64,000 nucleotides of DNA from Molossus alvarezi (taxonomy: Eukaryota > Chordata > Mammalia > Chiroptera > Molossidae): contig CM073886.1 in NCBI GenBank assembly GCA_037176705.1, forward strand, positions 3,782,001-3,846,000. Direction: 5' to 3'. The translations under genes and the position numbers were made by a program. The notes under the pieces are model-generated. The model saw only the letters and a program-made list of their open reading frames with translations, was not told the DNA's origin and did no database searches. Below, in pieces: positions 23,491 to 33,746 of the stretch (positions are counted from its first letter, which is position 1; every line of letters starts with the position of its first letter).

Positions 23491-23756
23491 TGAACATAAC
23501 AGTCTGAGGAATACAGTAGACCCAGAAACATGGAAGTAGGGCACAGACTGACATCCCTCAGAAGAGGGGGTGGGGGTTGGGGGGGTGGGAATAGATAAAC
23601 CACAGAACTTATATGCATGTATGCATGACCAATGGACATGGACAACTAAGCCGGGGACGGGGCGGAGGTGGGGTTGGGTGGGGGATACCAATGGGGTAAA
23701 AAGGTAAAATATCTGTAACAAAAAAGTAAATAAAAAATTCGTAAAAATATAAAATA

Positions 23757-23887
23757 AAATACAGTTAACATGAGCAGGAGACAGTGAAGAAAGTATTAAA
23801 ATATAATATACACTTTTAGATCTGAAATAAACCTTGAAAATGGGTGGGAATAAAGCCCTTTCCTTTGTCCCATTGAAAAAAAAAAAG
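23757..23887 (+). other. Probable L1 3'-transduced segment with its own poly-A
   Basis: Non-L1 sequence follows the L1 3' end, contains AATAAA at 23826-23831 and 23849-23854, and ends in a poly-A tract from 23876. The right-hand target duplication comes only after this tract, so the segment belongs to the same insertion. Confidence 0.75.
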
Positions 23888-24589
23888 AAAGAAAATACTA
23901 GGCCTGGATGACTACTGGTGAGTTCTACATTTTCTTCTAGCTAATACAAAAAATGATAAGATAATACTTCCAACCTTTCTATAAAATTAACAAAAGCTTC
24001 ATGCCACAAACAGACAAGATATTCACGAATTGATTTCATTGATAGACATAGATTCAAACTTTTAAACAAAATATGAACAAGCTGAATCTAAGAATATTGA
24101 TTTTATATTAGAAAATCTATAAATAAAATTCTTATTTTAATGAGTTAATGGGAGAAACATAATTATATCAATAGATGCAGAAAAGTCAATTACTAAATAG
24201 AATTAGGGAGGGAAGAGCCTAACTTAATAAAAAACAAAACTCTATAACAAATATATTAGATGACACATTAAGAGCATTTCCTTGAAAAATGAAGAACTGG
24301 ATAAGAACAACTGTTATTTGCCACTTTTATTAAACCTTACACATTAGGTCTTAATCATTTGTGTAATGTAGAAGAAAAGTAAATGAAACAAATGCAGAAT
24401 GGGAAAATGGCGGTGGAGTGAATGGAAGCTACACAGACCATCTCCCAGAACAAAACTGGAATTACAACGAAAATAAAGACAAATTGTCAGGAAAAGGCAA
24501 CCAAAAAGCAGCTATGAGGAACACATAACCAGGGACACTGACTCAATCCTGGTAGGCTTGCGAAGATATGAAAGGGGGCCGGGAGCCCA

Positions 24590-24895
24590 TGGTCCACAGC
24601 GGACTGGGCTGGGAGCTGGGCTGGCCTCAGCTGGAACCTGCGGCGGCCTTGGCTGAGACCCACGGCCTCGGATGGGAGCTGTTCCCTCAGCTGGGACCTG
24701 CAGCCTCAGCTGGGACCTGCGGCCTCAGCTGGGATATGTGGCAGCCTTGGCTGGGACCTACAGTGCCCTCCCTCGGAGCTGTACCCTCGGCTGGGACCTG
24801 CGGCGGCCTCTGCCTCTGCCTGGAGTGACGGCCTTAGCTGGGAGCGGTGCCCTTAGCTGGGAGTGGTGCCCTTAGCTGGGAGTGGTGCCCACAGG
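24590..24895 (+). repeat. Short-period tandem repeat in L1 5'UTR
   Basis: Repeated units around GCTGGGACCTGCGGCCTCA (about 19-27 bp, several copies at 24605-24805), then three copies of GTGCCCTTAGCTGGGAG (24830-24890). The corresponding region of the 17976 copy has essentially one unit (GCCTTAGCTGGGAGCAGCGCC). Confidence 0.8.
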
Positions 24896-25475
24896 TTATA
24901 CTCCCAAGCGACTCCTCCGCACAGAGTTGGGACACAGGCTAAAACAGCAGCAGCCACTCACCTTGGGCTCCGGCAGAGGGGGATCAGACTGGACTGGAAC
25001 TGTGTGGGGACACTAGGGATTTGGAGGGCGCTCAGAGTTTTTCCTGAGTTGCAGCCACACAGGACTAAGGTCACCTTACTCCTTCCCAGGACCTTGGGGA
25101 GAGGTGGTGGCCCCTCCCTCGATGATTCAACCCCACCTGGTGGCCATCGAAATGCTAATTGAGGCCCATTAACAACCAGCAGCTGCCCCACCCTCAGGAA
25201 ATTCTCTTACACTGAGCATCTGAGGGAGTTTTTCATTCAACTCAGAAACCAAGATTCTTCAGGTGATCACTACTATAGCCTCCAGGCAAAAAGCTAGAGG
25301 ATAACTACCATTCCCTGGGTGAGCAACTCTAACCAGGAAAGTAAGACTTGACAGTGCTGATTAACTTGGGTCCTCCCTGCCTCATCCAAACGCAGGAGAG
25401 AGAGCCACAAACAGCAGAACACCAACACCCACAGGGAAAATTTGGCAGGCTCCAAAGCCCACTGTGATAGCCAAA

Positions 25476-26380
25476 CTGGTGAAACACAAAAACAAAAGCC
25501 AAATGAAAGAACAAGAGACCTCAACTGAAGATTAGATAAATGAGGTACAGTTAAGCAAGTTAACAGAACTAAAATTCAGAGCCATGATATTGAGGGAGCT
25601 CAACAGCATGTGTAAGGACAGGAGCACCATGAGTAAAGACATCGAAATGGTGAAAAGCAACCAGTTGGAAATTGAAAACCACCAAGAAGAAATGAAGAAT
25701 GACATATCCGAAAAAAAGTACACATTGGAAAGTCTAAACAGCAGAGTAGAGGAAACTGAAGGCCGGATCAGTGAATTAGAAGATAGGGTAGAAAAAATCA
25801 ACCAATCAGAAAACCAAAAGGAAAAAAATTGTTAAAAAACAGGAAAACAGCTTAAGAGAACTGTGGGACAATTAGAAACGTAATATTTTCATCATAGGAG
25901 TCCTCGAAGAAGAAGAAAATGAGCAAGGGTTAGAGAATATCTTTGAAGAAATAGTGATAGAAAACTTCCCTAATTTGGTGAAGGAAGAAGGCATTCAAGT
26001 TCAAGAAGCACAGGGAGCCCCAAGTAAGAAGAACCCAAATAGACCCACACCAAGACACACAGTAATCAAAGTGCCAAAAATTAAAGACAAAGAGAGAATC
26101 CTAAAAGCAGCAAGAGAGAAGCAACAGGTTACCTACAAAGGAAACCCCATAAGGCTCTCAGCTGATTTCTCAACAGAAACACTACAGGCCAGAAAAGAAT
26201 GGCATGAGGAAATCAAGGTCATGAAAAATAAGGATATGAATCCAAGACTATTCTACCCAGCAAGGCTATCATTCAAAATACAAGGTCAAGTAAAGAGCTT
26301 CCCAGACCAAAAAAAAAAAAAAAAAAAAAAAGAAAAGAAAAAAAGGCTAAGGGAATACATTAGCATCAATGGGAAGAAAA
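25476..26380 (+). pseudogene. L1 ORF1p remnant
   Basis: The start codon position has CTG instead of ATG (25476). A TAG follows soon after (ACTGAAGATTAGATAAATG). An A-tract expansion (about 23 A at 26310-26332) disrupts the C-terminus, and the last dozen codons seen in the intact copy are deleted. The RRM/CTD text is otherwise clear (IENFPNLVKEEGIQVQEAQ; RLSADFSTETLQARKEW). Confidence 0.85.
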
Positions 26381-26401
26381 ATAGAACCACACTAAACAAA
26401 A

Positions 26402-29400
26402 ATGGCAATAAATAAGTACATATCAATAATTACCTTAAATGTAAATGGATTGAAAGCTCCCATATAAAGACAGAGTAGCTGATTGGGTAAGAAAGCATGA
26501 CTCATCTATATGTTGTTTACAAGAGACCAACCTCACAACAAAAGACTTACATAGGTTGAAAGTGAAGGGATGGAAAAAAATCTTCCAAGCACCCGGAAAG
26601 GAAAAAAGACCTGGGGTAGCAATACTCATATCTGATAAGACAGATTTCAAAGCGAAAGGCATAACTGGAGACAAAGAAGGCCACTACATAATATTGAAAG
26701 GATCTAGCCAACAGGAAGATGTACCTTGTTAAGCATATATGCACCCGATATAGGAGCACCAAGATATATTAAAAATCTTCTGGAGGACTTCAAAGGAGAA
26801 ATCAATAGCAATACAATCATAGCAGGGGACTTCAACACCCCATTGACACCACTGGATAGATCCCCTAGACAAAAAATTAGCAAGGAAACAGAGACTCTAA
26901 ATGAAGCACTAGACCAAATGGATTTAATAGATATCTACAGAGAATTACACCCCAAAACTACAGAATTCACACTCTTCTCAAGTACACATGGGACATTCTC
27001 AAGGACAGACCACATGTTAGGATACAAACTAAGTCTCTACAAGTTCAAGAAGATTGAAATCATATCAAGCATCTTCTCATATCACAATGGCATAAAACTA
27101 GAAATCAATTGCAACAAGAACATGCAAAGACATTTCAACACATGGAATATAAATAGCATGTTATTAAACAATGAATGGGTTACTGAGTAGATCAAGGAAG
27201 AAAAAAAACTTCCTGGAAACCAATGAAAATGAAGACATGACAACACAAAATCTATGGAATGCAGCGAAAGCAGTTTTGAGAGGGAAGTTCATAGCACTAC
27301 AGGCCTACCTTAAGAACCAAGAAAAATCTCTAATAGACTATATAACCACACAACATAAAGAACTAGAGAGCAAACAAAAAGAAAACCCCAGAGCAAGTAG
27401 AAGGAAGGAAATAGTAAAGATCAGAGCAGAAATAAATGACATAGAGTCCAAAAAAACAATTCAAAGGACCAATGAAACAAAGAGCTGGTTTTTCGAAAAC
27501 ATAAACAAGAATGATGGATCCTTAGTTAGACTCACCAAGAAACAAAGAGAGAGAACTCAAATACACAAAATCAGAAATGAAAGAGGAGAAGTAACAACTG
27601 ACACAACAGAAATACAGAAAATTGTTAAAAACTACTATGAACAATTATACGGCAACAAATTTGACAATCTAAGCGAAATGGACAAATTTCTAGAAACACA
27701 TAGTCTCCCAAAACTGGACAGGGAAGAGATAGAAAACTTGAACAGACCAATAACAACAGAAGAAATTGAAGAGGTAATCAAGACTCTCCCAGCAAACAAA
27801 AGCCCAGGCCCGGATGGCTTCACCGGGGAGTTTTACCGAACATTCAAAGAAGAACTAACATCCATTCTCCTCAAACTATTTCAAAAAATTCAAGAAGAAG
27901 GAAGACTTCCAAACTCATTTTATGAAGCCAGCATAATTCTAATTCCAAAACCAGAAAAAGACACTACAAAGAAAGAAAACTACAGGCCCTCATTCCTGAT
28001 GGACATAGATGCCAAAATCCTGAACAAATACTAGCAAATCGGAATACCAATACACCAAAAAAATTATTCACCATGACCAAGTGGGAATCATCCCAGGGAT
28101 GCAAGGCTGGTACAATATTTGCAAATCAATAAACATGATACACCACATAAGTAAAATGAAGAATAAAAACCATATGATCATATCAATAGATGCTGAAAAA
28201 TCCTTCGACAATATCCACCATCCATTTGTGATAATATCGCTTAGTTATGTGGGAATAGAGGGATCATATCTTGACATAATAAAGGCCATATATGAAAGAC
28301 CTACAACCAACATCATACTCAATGGGCAAAAAATTAAAGCATTTCCCTTAAGAACAGGAACAAGACAAGGATGCCCACTTTCACCACTCTTATTTAACAT
28401 AGTACTGGAAGTCTTAGCCACAGCAATCAGACATGAAGAAAAAATAAAAGGGATCCAATTTGGAAAGGAGGTAGTAAAACTGTCATTATTCGCAGATGAC
28501 AAGATACTATACATAGAAAACCCCAAAGCCTCCATCAAAATGTACCAGACTTAATAAATGAATTTGGAAAAGTAGCAGGATACAAAATTAACGTCAAGAA
28601 ATCGATGGATTTTCTTATACACCAATGATGAACTCACAGAAAGAGAAACTAAGAAAACAATCGAATTTACCATTGCAGCCAAAAAAATTAAGATACCTAG
28701 GAATAAACTTAACCAAAGAAATGAAAGACCCATTTGCAGAAAACTACAGATCATTCAAAAAAGAAATAGAGGAAGATATTAAAAAGTGGAAGCACATAAC
28801 CTGTTTATGGGTTGGAAGAATTAACATCATTGAAATGTCCGTACTACCCAAAGCAATCTATACATTTAATGCAATCCCCATCAAAATACTAATGACATAC
28901 TTCACAGAATTAGAACAAATACTTCAATAGTTCATATGGAATCAAAAAAGACCTCAAATAGCCACAGCAATCTTGAAAAAGAATAACAAAGTTGGAGGGA
29001 TCACATTACCAAATTTCAGTTTATACTACAAAGCAACTGTAATCAAAACAGCCTGGTACTGGCACAAAAACAGGCATATAGACCAGTGGAACAGAACAGA
29101 GGACCCAGGAATGGACCCACGGCAATAAGCTCAATTAATATTTGACAAAGGTGGCAAGAGCATACGAGTAAGGACAGCCTCTTTAATAAATGATGCTGGG
29201 AAAATTGGACAGCTACATGCAAAAAAGTGAAACTAGACCATCAACTTACACCCTACACAATAAACTCAAAATGGATAAAAGACTTAAATGTGACTCATGA
29301 ATTTATAAATATCCTAAAGTAACTGTAGGCAACAAAATTTCAGACATCATACGCTGCAGAATTTTTACTGATACATCACCTAAGGCAATTGAAACAAAAG

Positions 29401-30207
29401 AGAAAATGAACACATGGGACTACATCAAACTCAAAAGCTTCTGCCCAGCAAAAATACAATAATCAAAATGGAAAGGCTACCCACTGTATGGGAGAGCATA
29501 ATTGCCAATGATATAGCAGATAAGGGATTAATTTCCAATATATATAGAGTGCTCATACAACTCAACCAAAGGAAGACAAAGAACCCAATTACAAAATGGG
29601 CAGAGGAACTAAATAGACACCTCTCCAAACAGGATATACAAATGGCTAAGAGACATATGAAGAAATGCTTAACATCACTAATCATCAGAGAGATGCAAAT
29701 TAAAACAACAATGAGGTATCACCTGACACCTGTCAGAATGGCCGCCATCAATAAATCATCAAACAAGTGTTGGCGAGGGTGTGGAGAAAAGGGGACTCTA
29801 CTACACTGCTGGTGGGAATGCAGACTGGTGCAGCCACTATGGAAAACAATATTGTGTTATCTCAAAAAATTAAAAATGGAACTTCCATTTACCCAGTGAT
29901 CCCACTTCTAGGAATATACCCTAAGAAGCCTGAAACACCAATCAGAAACAATATATGTACCGCCATGTTTGTAGCAGCACTATCTACAATAGCTAAGGTC
30001 TGGAAACAGCTCATGTGTCCATCAGTAGATGAATGGATAAAAAAGCTGTGGTACATATTCACAATGGAGTACTATGCAGCTGTAAGAAAGAAAGACCTCT
30101 TATCCTTTGAGACTACATGGAGGGACCTGGAAAGTATTATCCTAAGCAAAACAAGCCAAACAGAGAAGGACAAGTATCATATGATCTCACTTATTTGTGG
30201 AATATAA
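26402..30207 (+). pseudogene. L1 ORF2p remnant
   Basis: ORF2 with scattered frameshifts. Open blocks cover the endonuclease ([13 protein letters not shown] at about 26830), the linker and fingers (27171-28034, [19 protein letters not shown]), the palm (28081-28554, [12 protein letters not shown]) and the C-terminal Cys region ([18 protein letters not shown] at about 29770-29820). The D following FADD is present but the next residue is K rather than M. Confidence 0.88.
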
Positions 30208-30500
30208 TGAACATAACAGTCTGAGGAATGGCGTAGTCCCAGAGATGTGGAAGTGGGGTACAGACTGACAATCCCCAGAAGAGGGGGTGATGATGGAGAG
30301 ATAAACCACAGAACTTATATGCATGTATGCATGAACAATGGACATGGACAACAAAGCTGGGGCCAGGGCAGGGAGGGAGGGGGAGGGGGAATCAGTGGGG
30401 GGAAAAGGAGAAACATCTGTAACAAAAATAAATTAAAACAAACAAACAAAAAACAAATGCAGAATGGAAGGAAAGAAACTGTCATTATTCAAAAATGCTA

Positions 30501-31683
30501 CACATCTGAGGAGCTGTTATTGGAGTGTGTAGAAGAAATGGTGGGCCAGCCAGTGAGCACATAAAGCATGTTGTTGTTCTGACTTGGGAACTGGCACCCA
30601 TCAGTGTACATCTAGATGGCCACACCAGCTTCACAGTTTAGTGTATTCTGTTCTGAAGAGTCAGCACCCATGCGCTGAATGGTAGTTATTGTTTAATAAC
30701 ACATTTATGTCAGTTTTTGCCTTTACCCCTTTCTAAAGAGTCACTTATCATTTTGTCATGTAAGATAATTCTGTTTCTCTTCCTCACCTAAGTTCATTTT
30801 CTACACTTTAGAGGTGAGAAGATATTCATAATTGCTATAGGGTGAGCCCAAAACATATCAGACTATATCTGTATTGTGTAATATGTTGGCTATTTAAACT
30901 TAAATTTACATTTATTGAAATAAAATACAGTTTAAAATTCTGTTCCACAGCCACAATAGCCACATTCAAGTGCTCAGTAGCCACATATGTATATGAGTGC
31001 AGCCACTGAGCTTCCCATGACCTAACACTTACATCAGACAGTGCTGGTCTATAAAACTAGTGCCATTTGGGGCATCTGTTCAAGTGGACAACAACCAGAA
31101 TTTTTCAATCTGGATCAATTATTTGTCTCTATATCAAATTAAAATCTACACGGGACAGAATTGCCATAGCTTTGGCACTTGAGATTTTACTGCTTGGTCA
31201 GCTCTTTTTTGCCCAAAGGTCTTATTGACCTTTCTGATTAGACTAGTCTTTTATCTTCTTTCCAAAAAACTGAATTCATTATCAAAATTCTACAATGGCA
31301 GTTCATAAATTAAGCATGTTTATATCTCCAGGAATTAGGCTAATTATTTTATCAAATACATTCTTTGGAGAGATGTTAGTTACCCATCAACTGTTTTCTT
31401 TGAAGTTTTTTTCTACCCTCAAATGTAGCATAATTTTTCTATCTGTTCCTTACTGTTGAATTCTAGCTGTATCTCCTACTTTACCTCTCTTATTTAATTG
31501 ATTTGGTTTAGAAATGTGAAAAATAGAGTGTAGTTGTTTCCTGTTCATAATGGGTACCAGGAAGACTTATCAGATGGACACCCACTTCAGCAAAAAGACT
31601 TCAAGAACACTTCAATTATCAACACAAACTATCACTAGCTATCAACTGGGACAAACCTATTGGGAAATAGTGTTCTTCAAGGA
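30501..31683 (+). other. Intron sequence, no gene recognised
   Basis: A/T-rich, with no reading frame or mobile element I can name. Low-copy appearance. Confidence 0.5.
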
Positions 31684-31699
31684 TAATCATCTGGGTTTT

Positions 31700-31900
31700 T
31701 TTGTTGTTTCTAATTATTTTTCTTTATTAATTTTTAGAGAGAGAAAAAGGGAGAGGATGAGAGAGGGAAACATTGATGAGAGAGAACATCAATTGGCCGC
31801 CTCCTGCATGCCCCGCCCTGGGGATCGGGCCCACAACCTGGGCATGTGCCCTGACCAGGAATCGAACCCAATGCTCAACCACTGAGCCACACCAGCTGGG
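31700..31900 (-). mobile_element. tRNA-derived bat SINE, older Ves-like subtype
   Basis: On the minus strand the head reads CCCAGCTGGTGTGGCTCAG, with CCTGGTCAGGGCACATGCCC and GATGTTCTCTCTCATCAATG. Target repeats TAATCATCTGGGTTTT / TAATCATCTGGTTTT lie at 31684-31699 and 31901-31915. The middle differs from the younger Ves copies. Confidence 0.85.
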
Positions 31901-32011
31901 TAATCATCTGGTTTTAATTCCCTGAGCTTGGTTTACTTATAAATTGGAGGACTTCTTGTCCCAGGGATAGTTCATTTCTTACAATGAAACTTAATCTTAT
32001 CATCTTTTTAG

Positions 32012-32182
32012 ACGCTGAAAATAACATGCCAAATGCCACCAGAAGCTTCCTATTTAAATCGTTACTACTCCTTCCCAATTACAACCTGGCAATGTGCATC
32101 ATTAACTATTTTACTTTCCACCAGACGAAAAACTGGTGCTCCAAAATAATGCCTGCTACCAACTTAAAGTGTGATAAACAAA
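32012..32182 (+). CDS. ABCA3-like ABC transporter, exon (TMD2, part 2)
   Basis: This 171-bp exon begins two bases into a codon, completing an Asp with the last G of the 10719-10935 exon, and ends one base into a codon. The acceptor is CATCTTTTTAG and the donor GTAAGTAT. The peptide starts DAENNMPNATRSF, continues through a hydrophobic stretch with LLLLPNYNLAMCIINYF, and ends with a Cys-bearing loop (NWCSK, LKCDK). LLLLPNYNLAMCI corresponds to the LVLPNHCLGMAV region of ABCA3, and the Cys loop to its CTSSEV...YCKKYN region. There are no stops and no repeat similarity. It lies in the middle of the intron-rich gene, so it links the other two exons by phase as well as by homology. Confidence 0.85.
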
Positions 32183-33746
32183 GTAAGTATCTTGGGAGTT
32201 CCTAAGCTCTAGAAAATTAGTCTCAGGGTCTGCCCTTGAGACATGTGGGGGAATCTTCCCTTAATTTGAAGGAGAGGGCCAGGCCACATGTATGTTGGTC
32301 ATTTTACAAGGCTGGGGAAAAGCCTTTGTAAATATAATAAGCCTCAAAAGCAAATCCAAGGTAAGTTTAAAGTTTTCATCAGATATAGAACTAACAATCA
32401 ACCACCTAGTAACTCTACATACATTATTTTATATCTTCACAAACTCAAGCTATCGTTTTTCAACTCATTTTGAGGAAAGTGCCCGTGCCCGATCTCGCAC
32501 AGCTCTCATGGGCCAGAACCGGTACTCAAAGCTTTGTTCTGTCCTTGTCTGATGTGTTTTCTCTATGGGAAAGGCTTTGTATTTTAATTGTATTATATCT
32601 TCTGGTATTTCCCCCAACACCATCACCACTCAGAACCACACACACACCTATACACAACTTATTTGAAGGAATGGATTATTCAGGTATCCTACTAATAATT
32701 TTGGGAGAGAAGTTAATAGAATTTTTGTAAGGCATTTTACTTTACCTACTTTTTAAATTTTAATGGGGTAAATTTGTTAATAATATATTATGGTATTTTT
32801 AACATGTAAGTTTTAAAGTGATATTGCCATTTACATTTTTGATATTTCTAATCTTTCCACTCATATTTTTTCTTGATAAATCTTACCAGAACTTTATCAA
32901 TTATATTAGTCTTTTCAAAAAACAAGCTTTCACATTCATTGCTTCTTTCTATTGTATGTTTGTTTTCTGAAATATGAATTGATGTTCTTTATTATTTTCT
33001 TCCACATTCTCCACTTTGGGGGATTAATTTTCTAACATTATACAATGGCTCTTAAATAATTTATTGTCAGCCAGTCTTCTCTTCATTACTAGGACATATT
33101 TCACTGGGGCCTGGGAGGTTTGTATTTTTCTTTATCAGATTCTCCAAAAATATTGCCTCTGTGATTTGATGTCTCAATTCTTTTATAAAATTCTCATCTT
33201 GGGAAGTCAACATTTCTGAGACAAAGAGCAGCTTGGAAGGCAGAACAATTCTTTAGAGCCTTCATGTTGTATAAAAAGAAGGGGACAGCAGCCTAAGCTA
33301 AAAGTACTGCAGAAACAAAGGGTTAAAGGGGAAAAAGAAAACTGTTGCCACACCACTACTAGCAGAAAAACATTTATTAAATAAATTGTATTCTGCCTTA
33401 TCAACAGAAATAGCTTTCATATAGTAAGCAGCCAAATAATCATCCCAACACCGTCATCAACTCCCCATAAAATTATTGTTTTGATTTTTTGTGAAAATTC
33501 ACAACAATTAACAACAGAAAAAGATAACCAACTGTCATACAAAACTGGTACGACAAGAAGACAACTATAAAAATATAAACAACAGATATAAGAAACTATT
33601 CTTTTAAAACCAGAGTCAAATTAATTAAAAATATACATATCGTGGGGGAGAAGTGTGGGGAGCAAATATGACTAAAGTCTGGAGGAAATGGTCTTTATTA
33701 TACTATTCAATTTCACTTTATACTCAAAAAAATTTTTAAATGACAA
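32183..33746 (+). other. Intron with an old antisense L1 remnant
   Basis: Begins with the donor GTAAGTAT. Around 32840-33020 the minus strand resembles a decayed L1 ORF2 (complement of CTTTTCAAAAAACAAGCTTT). The remainder shows nothing I can assign. Confidence 0.45.

Larger units (their letters stand above)
17976..23756 (+). mobile_element. Near full-length L1, inactive
   Basis: 5'UTR 17976-18797 starting ...AAAAAAATGGCGGCGGAGTG, ORF1 region 18798-19681, ORF2 region 19727-23490 and a G-rich 3'UTR to about 23756. It sits inside the old L1: AAAGAAAATAC before it joins TAGGCCTGGATG after it, restoring the old ORF2 reading. Both ORFs are broken. The target duplication (AAAGAAAATACAAGG at 17961-17975, AAAGAAAATACTAGG at 23888-23902) lies beyond an extra 3' segment annotated separately. 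Confidence 0.92.
24403..30450 (+). mobile_element. Near full-length L1, inactive
   Basis: 5'UTR from GAAAATGGCGGTGGAGTG, ORF1 region 25476-26380, ORF2 region 26402-30207, G-rich 3'UTR and A-rich tail. A perfect 17-bp target duplication AAACAAATGCAGAATGG lies at 24386-24402 and 30451-30467. Inserted into the same old L1 as the 17976 copy, about 500 bp further along it. Confidence 0.93.
13090..30500 (+). mobile_element. Old L1 LINE split by at least six later insertions
   Basis: Pieces of one old + strand L1 can be followed in order: ORF1 at 13320-13538 and 15752-16113, ORF2 endonuclease region around 16700-17298, fingers at 17435-17975, [15 protein letters not shown] box immediately after 23888, [12 protein letters not shown] box near 24165-24190, and the stretch before the catalytic box at 30468-30500 (GAAAGAAACTGTCATTATTC). 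Interrupting elements are annotated separately. The open segments between insertions are too decayed to give reading frames. Assignment to one element is by order and orientation. Confidence 0.6.

Noticed and set aside
30247..30564. 105-codon open frame running out of the L1 3'UTR
   Set aside because: It is translation of the G-rich 3'UTR and tail, with no conserved counterpart in the other copies.
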